From contig NC_079384.1 in the NCBI RefSeq assembly GCF_021018895.1, forward strand, positions 4,450,140 to 4,514,139: a stretch of DNA of 64,000 nt, in the 5' to 3' direction. This document shows, in pieces, positions 40,620 to 51,057 of the stretch. The notes beneath the pieces are model-generated. The model was not told the DNA's origin. It saw only the letters and a list, made by a program, of their open reading frames with translations, and ran no database searches. Source of the DNA: Seriola aureovittata (lineage: Eukaryota; Chordata; Actinopteri; Carangiformes; Carangidae). A program made the translations under genes and the position numbers. Position 1 is the stretch's first letter. Each line of letters begins with the position of its first letter.

Positions 40620-43393
40620 TGCACTCATAAACACACACTGTCACCATCTGTCTTCTCACCAAAAAAACACTTTCCGGTTTCTAAACATCCCCTCTTCATG
40701 CGATTCATCTCTTAAAAAAAGAAAAACTTTCAGATAATCCACTGAAAAAGAAAAGCATCTGCTGCGGATATCTCCCCCGTCACAATCTCTGTATCACCCC
40801 TCTGTCGTCACTCATCGCTCCCTCCTTTCTTCAACGCTACAGTTAAAACCAGCTTTACTGTCTCTGACAATTACTGATAAAGACGGAGAAGATGGCGAGG
40901 CACATGAACAAACCACGAAGCAGTTTCGTGTTTCTGCGGTTGATTCTTCTCTCTGAAAATTTCATGTGCATTTTTATTATTATTATTATCATTTCAGGCA
41001 TTTGAATGATCTCTCTTGAATGAGCTCTACTTTTAAGTCGACTTCCCACGGGGGGCTGAAAAAGTGGAAAGTTTAAAACGTTTACAGTTTACAACCTCAA
41101 TCCGCTGATGAAGACAATGCGGTTCAGGTGAAAGCTCCAGAAGAGCTGTTAAATGAGCTGCTGCTGCATCAAATCAGTCTGGGTTAGACAGTCGTGTTGA
41201 TGGAAACTTGTACGCCAGATTAATGAAATTAAACCTGCTTATGTGCCTTTTTTTGTCATATAAAATATGGAGGTGGGGAATTCACACCCACATTTACATC
41301 TGACTGCTCATTTCCTGGTGGAGAAGCTGTGATTATCGTGAGCGTGACGAAAAGGATTAATGATGACGCATGTGGTGATTTTTCAGATTTCATGTGGCCC
41401 GCGCAGCTATAAGTGGGATGTTGTTCAGCTGGTAACAGGAGTGTTGGTGGTTTTATGCTAAACACGTAGCCGTTCCCTCGAGCACAGCGGTTGCCACGTG
41501 TCCTTTTTCCTTTTCGTTTTGTTTTTTTTCCCCAGCCATATTGAAAATAAGTGTATTAGCCATGAAGAAGCCCACACACTGTGGTTTTCTGGGTTATCAT
41601 TCCGCTAATAGGTGCAGGTATAGCGAGCATCTGAGTGTTTTTTTTTTGTTTCTGTGCTAACAAGCTAACTCCCTCTGGCACACGGGCTTGCAACTATTTT
41701 CTTTATTCAGCCGCCTTGAAAATGGAAGAAATGCAGTTTTATCTCAGCTGATTGTAGCTGCTGCTCCGGCCTGTTTGAAGCTGGAGACAGATGGCCCATT
41801 AGACGTTTGGGAGAAGGATGAAAAGGAGCCACAGGGGCTAAACTCACTGTGAGTCTGCTGGTCTTAAGAACTTCACTTTTGACTGATATGAGTTTGACGG
41901 ACGAAATTTTCATCTTGCAACAAGCGATTTTCAACAGCCTTTAAATATGAAATGCCACCTTCAAGGTGTGTGACTAATAAAAAAAGCTGTCAATCTTTCA
42001 ACTTTTTAGATGTCAACCCTTGAGTCAGTGGGTGCTGACCCACATTTAAGTGTGTGTGGGGCCCAGTGACGCCTGCGTGGCAGGACTGAGGCGGAGAGAG
42101 GAAGGTATGGAAGCTGGAGGCTGAAAATTGTCACATCTGATACAGCCAGGAAGCTGTCGACTTATATGTCCTCTCTCTTTGAGAATAACTGCGGCAAGCG
42201 GTGACGCAGGAACGTACAGTACGCCTGCACACTTCATCACGTTTACTAAAGGGGGTTAACACCGGTGTGACTTGCTTCATGCCCGCTGTGTCTGTCTTCC
42301 TCTCTGAAGACCAGAGGAAGTCACAGAGAAACTATAGCGACAACAGGGAGGGGGAGCTCGTCAGAGAAACACAGGATAGTGTGTGTTTCCATTATCATGT
42401 ATGTTGATGTACACATACGGTATGTCAAGCTGTTTCAGCCACAGTGCTGTTGAATTTAGTAAAATAAAACTCTTTTATGGATTTCACTTCACTGGGGAAC
42501 GTTTGCATGTCGATTTGACTGTTTTCAGCGTCGTGTGTTATTAGTGGGAGAGCGCTGCGTTAAGTTGGAAGTAGTGTGGGTTTGTTGATACTTCATATAC
42601 ATCAGTAAGTTGTTCATGAGGCAGATTTTAGCAGGTTGTGTGAACTCTCCTACGGTAGCATACATCCTCTCCAAGCATAAGTTGCTTTGTCATTTCATTT
42701 GTTTCTTTAATTCATTATCCAGCTGAACATCCACAAACTCCATGTATTAACAACTTATTAACACAGACTGTCATTGTTTTATTCAAATTACTGTTTTAAT
42801 TGTTATTTATCACACAGAACTGCAGATCGTTGTAATGGAGGAAGCATCTATCAAAGTCCAGTTTGTCCAGTTTCAAGCCACATTTTTTATGGTACATGTT
42901 TCACATCTTTGTTGTTTTTAACTATATTTTAACCTGATGAAGGGTTTTAGTCACTGGGCATTATAAAGGGTCATGAGTTTCTCACTTTCTAAGAAGTCAT
43001 GAGGATAGTTTAAAAAGCCGAAGTGATTTCTCACAACTTGTCTACCTAAAGTTATACAGCCTAAAGATCTTTTATATCACCTAACTCTGTTTAAGTGATG
43101 CTACATCCAGAGCAGTGTGCGATTTCACGGCTCAATGAAATTGCACCAGTTGCTCAAAAAGGTTCAAACTGTCCAGAACCAGGTGTCACTAGGACGTGTG
43201 TGTGAAAAACAAAGAGAGAGAGGGAGTGAAACGGAGAAGTGAGACCCTTTTGTTGCGTGCAGTGATGCTCCATATGTATCCACACGGTATCGAGTATTGC
43301 TTATCTGTCCGCCTTCAATCAGGGCAGAGCAGTCAAAGCCTTTAAATGACAGTGCCCTTCATTACATAACATGATAGCTCAACAGCCCACTGT

Positions 43394-43443
<50 letters not shown>

Positions 43444-44250
43444 CATATATATATCTATAGGCAGCATACAAACACAGTCGAACATATAGAACCATCAGCA
43501 TGTTGATGCCATGTGAAAACCTTGTATCTCCACAAAGTCAAAAAACGCGGTTCTTGTTATCTTTAAAGAAGAATAATTCTGATCGTTATATATAAAAGTT
43601 TAATGTAAATTTTTTATCTGACATCCGACTATTTTTGTCTGTAGTTTTCTTATAATTGGAGATGCAAGTTTTCCCACGTTGACAGCAGCAGCTGGACTGC
43701 TGGGCTACACAAATGGCCAGACACACAAACACACACACGCTCACTCACGCATGAATGCACTCACTTGCACTTGCCCACATTTGCACACACACACAACACA
43801 CACACACACACACACACTCTCTCTCTCTGTGTGTGAACCATGGGACCTCTGCTGCCACCATGTTGGTCCTTGGCCTCTCACACTTGTGTGAGGAGGACGC
43901 TGCACCGCGGTGCATCTCGCCTCCTGGCTATCCTGACCGGAGCCTAAATGCCACCACTATCATTCTTGTTGTTAATTGAACTATAAATCACTCAGAGTAT
44001 GTGCATGTGTGTCTACATGTGTGCATGTGTGTCTACATGTGTGTGCGCGTGTGTGTGTGTGTGTAGAATCGTGAAGGTCATCAGTGTTTGTTTACTCTCT
44101 CGGTGTAAAGCCAGCTCCTCTCCAGCTGAGGCCTCTCATTAGACGTGACATGTATGACCTGAGGCGGCGCTCTCCGTTCCCCTTTTGTTGGCTGAGGATT
44201 AGCGCAGCCTGCAAACACACCGAACCTGGCGTGGCTGGAAGTATTAGAAG

Positions 44251-44287
<37 letters not shown>

Positions 44288-46652
44288 AGGGGGGTAATCT
44301 AAGAGGAGGATCACCTTAGATTTTAGGTTTCAAAGCTGATTTGGGAGAACTGGTGGGATTTTCAGAGTGTTAATCACCCTCTGCTTGCAGGATGTTGAGA
44401 TGGAGAAAAAGACGTTGAGAAAGAAAGACTGAGAAATAATAATAAAAAAAAAAGAAAGAAAAGAACAGGTGCATGCAAGAGTTTGAGAGCAGAGTGCAGA
44501 AGTTGCCTCTTGTGCTGTGCCACTTTAAGATCCAGCTCTAAAGTGGGTGGGTGTATGCACATATTTATGTATTTCACCTCGTGAAGTGTGCGCAGTACAT
44601 GAGGTCTTAGTTGCACGTACACTTTTGGACCAGGGATTTATGTCAGCAGGCTAATAACTAAACGAGCGTGCAGGCAGAGCAGTCCAGAAACGGTAAAGCT
44701 GTAATCTTGGTGAAATTTCTTTAATCTCAAGGAGGAGCGGTAATCTTGTCGAGATGGGCTCACAGAGAAGGAGGGGTGGGGGGGTGTTTATGCAGCGGGG
44801 AGTGTTTCTATTTCAGTGAGGTGCTACCCTGCAGGAAATATTAATCCTGGCTGTGTGTTATATCCGCCGAATGAGTTTTGCAGCTCAGGTTAATGGGGAG
44901 ACGCACAAGCAGAGCAGCCGGTTGATGGAGAGTGCTGCTGCCCCATGTGTCCACTCTCTCAATTAAAATGCAAAGAGAAACCACAAAAAAAAAACAATAA
45001 ATAAATAAATAAATGAGTGAAGGCAAAGGGAGGAGAGGACGAGGCGAGTGAGGTGCGACACTGACAGAAAGGATGAGATGGTGTGAGCGAGGTGAGGTGA
45101 AATGGAGACAGAGATGGAGAAGAAAAAGGATTGAATAAAGATGTCTGGTTGAAATCGGCCTCTCTGCTCTTTGGGCCCTAGAGGGGAAAGAAAAGGCTGA
45201 AGGAGGAGATGTGGAGGAAGGCTGAGGAAGAAGAAGACTTTGAGTAACATCAACCGTGAGGGGTTTGCGACAAGAAAACTCAGGATGAGAGATGAACGAA
45301 CGGCACGTGATGAAACTGTGATTCGTGGAAGGAGACGAGATGAAAAACGAGAAGATAAGGAGCGAGATGAGAAGAATGAGCTCCGGATAGAGAGGAGGAG
45401 TGAGGAGAGGCAGCCAGCGAGGAGTCGGACAGTTTGGGGATGAAAGCGGGGGAGATTTGAGCCCATGCTGTGCGCTGTTTGCTGTAATGATTTCCTGAGG
45501 CGAAACAGATTGAACCCCGGACCACGTATTTGACCTCGCTGCAGCAGGACTGTGTGTTTACGTGTGTGTGTGTGTGTGTGCATGCTTGAATGTGTGTCGG
45601 GAGAGAGAGAGAGAGAGAGAGAGAGACGAAGTACTGAACTGTAAATGCTTAATATCATTATTAAAGTTTCTCAGCTAATGGAGACAAGCTGCCCAGCTCG
45701 TTAATCATCTGTTGTTCGGTCCAAAAGTGTGAGGAGTGATTTGACTTGCGCTCGGTGTGAAACCTCGCACACGTGAGACAAACATGAAAGAGGGAATTCT
45801 TGCACAGAAGCACAAAGACTCTCCTTCTTCAAAAGTTCTTTGAACACCTACTCGACACTTAACTCCTACTGCAGCAAAAAAAAAAAAAATGTTTCAAATC
45901 GTTTTGTTTATTTCAAATATAAGTCATGCTTACAAGCAAAGCAAATGGTACAGAAGGAGGGTGGAATACAAAATAATAGAAGAAGAAGAAGAAAAGAAAA
46001 TGGAAGAAGAAAAAGCAGAAACAAAGAAACAAGCACAAAGAGAAAAAAATTAGAAACTAATGAGAAAAAAACAGCAAAAACAAAATAAGGGCATGATTCA
46101 TGTGTGTGTGTGTGTGTGTAGTTGTGGACACATGTGATGAAGTGATCAGCCTCTTTCCTAAAAACACACCTGAACAGGTTGCATTCACCTGGTGCTGCTG
46201 GAGCAGGATTAGAGACTAATTGTACACGTGCAAGCAAACACACACACACACACACACACATATATACATATTCATGCACACACGTGTTAGTAGGTGCACA
46301 AATACACATTCGTAGTTGGAAGTTGTAAATTTGAGGCTGGAAGGTTGTGTGTTAACATGCTGATGAAAAACTAAACTGCATCTTGAAATAATTCTTTCTC
46401 TCTTTTCCTTTTTTCTTTTTTTTCTCTTTTCTTCCAGGGTGAAGTCAGAATTTTCAACTTTCCAACATCCCTGCAATGCATCAGAAAACCACGTGCATGC
46501 AAAAACACACGCACACACACACACACAAACACACACATACGTGCATTCACAAACACACACAGACATGAATACACACACGACACACACACTCACACAAACT
46601 TTTATCCACCGCTTTGCTTAAATCTACAGTGTCGTCAACAAACAGACTGCCT

Positions 46653-46708
<56 letters not shown>

Positions 46709-47397
46709 CCTCATGCTTCTCACCTAGAGTTGAGGTCAGAGTGCGCCGACCCTGCTGCTCCTCCTCCTCCTCCTCCTCCTCCTCCTCCCCCTCCTCCGCT
46801 TCCTCCGCGGCTCTTCTCCAGGCCCAGTTTGGTGAAGATGCCGACCAGCACCATGATGGCCACCACTCCACAGATGATGTAGACGATGAGGTGCGTGCGG
46901 TCCCGCTCCTGGTCCTCCTGCCCCTCTGTGATGGTGGCCACGGGCTTGCCGGTGTTGGCCCAGATGGGCGTGTCGTAGTTGGAGCAGATGCTCTGGTCCA
47001 GCCGCTGCTGGCGGAACTGGCAGCAGAAGCGGTAGAAGCAGGTGCCGCAGCAGTACAGAAAGACGCCGGCGTTGCAGTTGAACGGCGGGTCCCACTGACC
47101 CATCACGTCATAGTAACCCTGGCAACGGGTCCCGCCAGATGGAGGGACATCCTCGTCGTCTGCGTCTCCACCACTTGTGGGAGTGGACAATCCCGTCTCT
47201 AGGGGGGTGTTTTGGGTCGTCTCCACGTAGTTGGGGGTCGTCTGGTTGCCCAGCGTGGTGGGGACGATGAACTGGTCGCCTTTGGTTACTGTCATCGTGG
47301 TGACAGATGGGTCCTGGGTGAGGGCGGGCTGACTGACGAGGAAGGAGAAGCAGACGAAGAGGAAAAGGCGGCAGGAGGAAGGGTTGGTGGCTGCCAT
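20690..47397 (-). CDS. shisa8: Shisa-family AMPA receptor auxiliary subunit, SHISA8-like
   Basis: Shisa6-9 (CKAMP) proteins are single-pass membrane proteins that modulate AMPA-type glutamate receptors at synapses. Coding exons (minus): 46724-47397, 34630-34754, 25315-25428, 20690-21315. Phases 2, 1, 1 join exactly: 1539 nt, 512 aa. Visible parts: signal peptide (1-28, LFLFVCFSFLVS core); an N-glycosylation sequon at N51; the Shisa Cys-rich domain (92-138) with GYYDVMGQWDPPFNC, YCCGTC and FCC; a transmembrane helix (169-192); a poly-Gly run (201-213); a juxtamembrane TLTDLLKQ motif; NKYTSLKAV; five tandem SSSMHG units (408-437); an RRQQSIENMPDLF block; and the C-terminal PDZ ligand EVTV. DLLKQ, the RRQ..MP block and linkage to xrcc6/desi1 favour SHISA8 over SHISA6/7/9. 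The reading frame extends upstream to an ATG at 47583, but the ATG at 47397 directly precedes a good signal peptide. Confidence 0.9.
20918..21007 (-). repeat. shisa8: 18-bp coding minisatellite in shisa last exon, 5 units
   Basis: Five near-identical 18-bp units encode SSSMHG five times in the cytoplasmic tail. A partial unit (SSRRHG) follows. The unit length is a multiple of three, so copy changes keep the frame. Confidence 0.9.
21520..21577 (+). repeat. tRNA-derived SINE head fragment
   Basis: GGCTGTGGCTCAGGAGGTAG followed by AGCAGGTCGTCCACTAATC and a B-box-like GGTCGGTGGTTGAC (21563-21576) matches the 5' tRNA-like head common in percomorph SINEs. Only about 60 bp remain; no tail is visible. 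Lies in shisa intron 3. Confidence 0.6.
22266..22380 (+). repeat. Possible interspersed repeat fragment
   Basis: The run CCCATCATCGAACTTGGCCT, GACCTACAGACTTGTGAAG and CTATTGTGGTGACAAAA resembles recurring noncoding sequence in fish genomes, from memory only. The open frame across it is probably incidental. Confidence 0.3.
23336..23474. repeat. Imperfect inverted repeat, arms about 49 bp
   Basis: The left arm (23336-23384) begins CTGGCCCAACATACGCCC and the reverse complement of the right arm (23427-23474) begins CTGGCCCAACATATGCCC. The arms agree at nearly all positions over about 48 bp, with a 42-bp loop. The GC-rich GGCCCGA/CCGGCCCAT words are unlike the AT-rich surroundings. Outside the left arm, GATCCGGCCCATAATTCGGCC repeats the theme. 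It looks like a foldback/MITE-type repeat, but no target duplication is evident. Confidence 0.7.
25278..25305. repeat. (GT)n microsatellite next to shisa exon 3 donor
   Basis: (GT)n on plus, (CA)n in the shisa transcript, ending 9 nt from the exon 3 donor at 25314. Confidence 0.9.
27353..27401. repeat. (CA)n microsatellite
   Basis: About 24 CA units with one CG interruption, in shisa intron 2. A (GT)n tract lies about 100 bp to the left (27223-27254), so the two could pair as a hairpin. Confidence 0.9.
28958..30074 (+). mobile_element. Degenerate Tc1/mariner-type DNA transposon
   Basis: About 1.1 kb bounded by diverged terminal inverted repeats. The left end starts near TACAAACTGGTCAAACTTAT; the reverse complement of the right end reads TACAGTCCTGGTTAAAATTT. 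The inner TIR part is clearer: AAATGCAAATGAACCAATTT at about 29010-29031 on plus reappears inverted near 29988-30007. Between them lies a broken Tc1-like transposase. The element lies antisense within shisa intron 2 and is inactive. Confidence 0.8.
29100..29880 (+). pseudogene. Tc1-like transposase remnant
   Basis: Frame-shifted pieces of a Tc1 transposase are readable in order: LHGRRPRRTP followed by DKPQSWQ, then TVKHGGGSIVLC, then a MKSED-like piece, FQRDN (from the FQQDN..KHTS block) and PAMSPDLNPI encoded around 29719-29750 with a stop soon after. Several stops and frameshifts break the gene. The N-terminal helix-turn-helix part is poorly preserved. Confidence 0.8.
33995..34032. repeat. 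19-bp tandem duplication with paired E-boxes
   Basis: The unit CAGGTGTGGTGCACCTGTA occurs twice in exact tandem. Each unit contains CAGGTG and CACCTG in inverted orientation. Confidence 0.85.
34380..34421. repeat. (CA)n microsatellite
   Basis: About 21 uninterrupted CA units in shisa intron 2. Confidence 0.9.
34539..34594. repeat. (GT)n microsatellite next to shisa exon 2 donor
   Basis: About 28 GT units on plus, (CA)n in the shisa transcript, ending 35 nt from the exon 2 donor at 34629. Confidence 0.9.
36301..36446 (+). repeat. tRNA-derived SINE, 5'-truncated
   Basis: A B-box-like GGTTTGAGTCC (36338-36348) is followed by CCCGTGGCCCTTTGTGCCAA, a CT-rich tract, CTTTCCTGTCTCTCTCTATC and the tail AATAAAGGCAAAAAAA. 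This order matches a SINE type I recall as abundant in percomorph fish. A second copy in opposite orientation is at 50911-51057. Confidence 0.7.
38941..39068 (+). repeat. Degraded percomorph interspersed repeat
   Basis: CAGACTGTAAATAAAGATG, then GTGACGTTACCCACAGGTTT and CTGAAGAGCGGTTTTGAA, follows the order of a short repeat that I recall as common in percomorph genomes. Family name not assigned. Confidence 0.55.
40577..40617. repeat. (CA)n microsatellite
   Basis: About 20 CA units in shisa intron 1. Confidence 0.9.
43396..43441. repeat. (CA)n microsatellite
   Basis: About 23 uninterrupted CA units, followed by a short TATATATATC tract, in shisa intron 1. Confidence 0.9.
46655..46704. repeat. 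(CA)n microsatellite next to shisa exon 1 donor
   Basis: About 25 CA units on plus, (TG)n in the shisa transcript, ending 19 nt from the exon 1 donor at 46723. Confidence 0.9.
46759..46797 (-). repeat. shisa8: Poly-glycine (GGN)n tract in shisa exon 1
   Basis: Thirteen consecutive Gly codons, mostly GGA, encode residues 201-213 just after the transmembrane helix. The tract is a near-perfect trinucleotide repeat. Confidence 0.9.
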
Positions 47398-47992
47398 GCT
47401 GCTGGGAAAGCCCTTCTGTCCAATGTCCCACCTGCAGGCTTTGAACAGGAAGGAGACGAGCGCGTTAGATCCCGTTACGCACCACAAACTTATCAACACC
47501 AGAACAAACGGGGAATCCGTCATCGGGCTCTCAGTGTTCATGAAGTTGCCTTTTTGCAGAGACAGCGAAACCAGCGACAACAATAACTCGCAGACAAAGC
47601 GATTCGCAGCAGGTTCCTATAAAGACTCAGGAAAAAAAAATAGATTTTATCCTGAATGTTAAACAGATGATGTTTCTATTGATCTTTACGTACTTATAGA
47701 ATCAATGATGGAAAGAGGGCAGAGGACGTTTTAAACAGGTCACTCAGAATCGCTATTGGAGACCGTGAGCATCACTGTTGAAACCAGAAGCTTCAGGCAA
47801 ATTAAATGTTTAGTATCAGCTACAGAGAAATTACTGGTAGTTGATTTTTTTGCCTTCGAAGTGAGATTCATGAAAATGCTCTTACCTTCAAAATAAGAGC
47901 TTATATATATATTCCTTTTAGTTTTGAGGGAGCACCAATAAAACAGAAACTCATTGAGACTTTTCTGCTGAAAAAAATCACTGAACTCACCT

Positions 47993-48110
47993 TTTCTCTC
48001 TCTGCAGTCTGCACACAGTCGACCCTCCGCACCGATTCTTCCCCAAAAGTTCAAGGGCTAAAAATCCCCTCTAGAAATATCCACAAACTTTACTCAGCAG
48101 CATCTTTTCC
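47993..48110 (-). other. shisa8: shisa 5' UTR exon (predicted)
   Basis: A strong minus-strand donor AGAAAAG|GTGAGTTC ends at 47993. A plausible acceptor for the coding exon is AAGCCTGCAG at 47432-47433, leaving about 34 nt of leader before the ATG at 47397. The upstream boundary and start site are not visible; the end given is arbitrary. The flank beyond about 48250 has a (CTT)n tract and then GT and GA repeats. Confidence 0.4.
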
Positions 48111-48439
48111 CCCGCGTGTCCCCGCAGCTTCCTCTCCTCCTCATGTGTTCTCCATCATCAGCCGTGGGCTCGATCCAGGGGATTCAACAAAAACACAGAA
48201 CGACACGCTCCTCTTTCACCCTCTTTTTCCCTCCTCCTCTCGTATCACCTCGACTTCTTCTTCTTCTTCTTCCTCTTCTTTTTCCTCTTCTCTTCTTCTG
48301 TGAGCACTGCCCTGTCAGTGCTGGCAGGTGTGAGTGCAGACCGGTCCAGGACTGCTAGGATCTTCGCCTGCCAATACCACTGTGAGCTGTGTGCGTGTAC
48401 GTGTGTGTGTGTGTGTGTGTATGAGAGAAATGAAGTGAG

Positions 48440-48474
<35 letters not shown>

Positions 48475-49154
48475 CTGCACTCAGCGCTGCAACAGTTCAG
48501 GAACCAAATGAGATCTCCTTTGTTTACCTCTCGTCAGTGCCAGATAGACAGAGAGAGGGGGAGAGAGAGAGAGTGTGAGTGAGTGAGAGAGAGAGAGAGA
48601 GTGTGTGTGTGTGTGTGTGTGGGGGGGGGGGGGGTTATCCAGCTGCATCTCCCATCATCCCCAGAGGAAAAAAGCCTGGAAGGAGACGAGAGACGGGAAA
48701 AAATGAAAAGTGAAAAGAGGAGGGACTGTAACTGACTTCAATCACTTTTCTTTTTTTTTTATCATTTTTATAATTTTTTTCTTTTCTTTTCTCTTTCTCT
48801 GTTTCCATCTGTGTGTGTGTGTGTGTGTGTGTTGCTGTATGTCAAACATGTTTGCTTGGCTGACGGAGGACAGTCAACATCTGCTGCGGTCACTCCTGCT
48901 CATCATCTACTTATCCCCCCCACCCCCCCCCCTCCCTGCCCGCTTTTTCTGCATTCCCCCCTCAACACGCGCACAAACACATGCACGAGTATTACCCCCC
49001 CTCCTCCCCCAACCCCCGAGCCCCTCATCTCCCCCTTCGCCATCCTTTCTTCTCCCGTCTCTTAGCATCTCTTCCCCGCCCTCCCCTCGCGCCTTGGGCA
49101 TAGATAACACACTTGTTTGCAAATTTCTGTGTCGGGTATGTGCTTGTATGAGTG

Positions 49155-49194
<40 letters not shown>

Positions 49195-49348
49195 GCCATG
49201 TGTTTGTCTGTTGTGAGCGTCTGCTTGCATCAGAAAGATTCTCGAGTCAGAGGGGTCCAACTCCAGCTTCGCCTCTTCATTTGTTTAAATCCCAACCTGC
49301 GCTGGAGATGCCAAAACCAGGAGCTGAGCCTGGCAGCCAGCCACATGG

Positions 49349-49387
<39 letters not shown>

Positions 49388-49474
49388 CACGCACTTGTGC
49401 ACACTTATGCATGCCACACAATCAGACCCACTCAGACAAATACACATGCACATGGAAAAAGTGTTGATAAACAC

Positions 49475-49523
<49 letters not shown>

Positions 49524-49740
49524 TGCCACCATTGAGGCCAATTATAGGAGCTTTTCTCAAAGTAAACGACCACATGTACAATTTTTAATGGAATTATAAG
49601 CCAGATTGACAAGGGACTTTTTGTTTTGCTTTTCCGCTAATCGCCTCTCCCAAAATCCCCTCCTTTATGTCTTGTCATTCCGGAGCAAACTCAACGCTTC
49701 CTCCTCTTCCCTCTGATTTTCACTCTATTGCTTGCTGGAT

Positions 49741-50090
49741 ATCAAAGAGAGAGAGAAAGAGAGAGAGTGAGTAACAGAGAGAGTGAAAAGAACAGAGTGA
49801 ATGTAGGGCAGTGGGGAGGAGGCCGACAGAAAAGAAAGGAAGAAAGAGAGAGAGGAAGGGGGGGGGGGTGGAGATGATTGGCTGAGGACCAAAGATGAGA
49901 GGGGGAGAGAAAGAAAGAAAGAAAGAGAGAAAGAGAGAGAGGGATGGGTTTAGAGGCAGAAGTAGGAGGGAGAGAGAGAGTTGGGGGATGAGGATGGAGG
50001 GAGCGCAGAGAGGCGACAGGTATACGGGATGGAGGGTTGAAGATCAGAAGGGGAGGGTGGGGGGGGTGATGTGTGGGTGGGAGTGATGGA
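49741..50090. repeat. Polypurine (GA-rich) tract
   Basis: About 350 bp of almost pure A/G on plus, with runs such as AGAAAGAAAGAAAGAGAGAA and G8-G9 tracts. Reading frames across it are low-complexity artefacts. Confidence 0.85.
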
Positions 50091-50910
50091 TTCAGACTCT
50101 TTACGTGATGTGTGTGCACATGCGGCAGAGGCACACAGATGTTTGTTATGTAAGACTTGAGTATTGATTGGAACGTGATGTGCAGAGAGGGTCACCACCA
50201 AGCCAACGGCAAACCACATGAGGACGAGGCGAGCGGGATTTCACGCCTTATAAATAGGGTTTTTTTTTATTGAATGATTAATTATTAATGATAACTGCAG
50301 CTGAGGGAAGCTCCCATGAAGTTATTCAGGTCCTTTGTGTATTCGAGAATTTCCATCGTCTATAGAATAAATATAATTGTGTGAAAAGAGGAATCGCACA
50401 GTATGAAGCGTATGTGTGAATAATTACGAACAGATGTAGAAGCTGTCACTTTCTTGAATCTTAACTGGTGACTTAAGAAATAAAGCCGTCGTCACAGTCA
50501 CTGAGGTTGTCACATGTGAGATATGAAAGTCGTCTTGTGTGTTTTGGTGACCAGCAGCCGACCGAAGAAAAAAAACTCACTCATTCCTTGCACCAAGATT
50601 CCTCCTCCTTCTCCTTCTCCTTCTCCTTCCAGGCTGAAAATATCTCAACAACTACTTGATGGTTCTCACACAGGTCAATCCCATGTTATACGTGACGGGT
50701 GGCGACCTCAGCCACTCCGGTTGTTGTGGTCCTTGAGTTTTTGAAGTCCTGTTTCAGATTCTTTACCTTCTCCCGGACCTGTTTCGCGGTGTGGAAACAG
50801 GCTAGGTCCAGACTAGGTACTTTTTTGGGGGGTTGATCAATTACCCCGGATCTAAATTTAGACCCTGGTTCCTGCGGCGGAAACGCAGCTTTAGAGAAGA
50901 TTGTTTTTAT

Positions 50911-51057
50911 GGCGTTTCTGCTTTATTTTATAACAACAGTAGAGACGGACAGGAAGGTCAGGGGCGAGAGAGGGAGTGACATGCAGCGAAGGGTCCCATT
51001 GCCGCTGCGGTAAGGACTCGACCTTGGCACATGGCGCTCTACCAGGCGAGCTGCCAG
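50911..51057 (-). repeat. tRNA-derived SINE, near complete
   Basis: On the minus strand: an A-box-like TGGCAGCTCGCCTGGTAGAG (51037-51056), a B-box-like GGTCGAGTCC (51014-51023), CCCTTCGCTGCATGTCACTC, a CT-rich tract, CTTCCTGTCCGTCTCTACTG and an AATAAAG-type tail ending near 50915. Same family as the fragment at 36301-36446. Confidence 0.75.

Larger units (their letters stand above)
34755..46723 (-). other. shisa8: shisa intron 1
   Basis: A 12-kb intron after the signal-peptide/Cys-rich/transmembrane exon. It contains many CA/GT tracts (35349-35384, 37161-37190, 37343-37380, 40577-40617, 43396-43441, 44255-44285, 46238-46260, 46655-46704), SINE and other repeat fragments at 36301-36446 and 38941-39068, CT-rich sequence at 38205-38450, and a purine-rich stretch at 45000-45450. 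No additional exon recognised. Confidence 0.7.

Noticed and set aside
44963..45658. 231-codon open frame on minus
   Set aside because: Ser/Leu/Phe-rich translation of a polypyrimidine tract; no domain and no splice logic.
46720..47583. 287-codon continuous frame as the whole shisa exon 1 product
   Set aside because: It runs past the donor at 46723 into intron sequence, and its first 62 codons lie ahead of a clear signal peptide.
49742..50134. 130-codon open frame on minus
   Set aside because: Translation of the polypurine/polypyrimidine block; compositional artefact.
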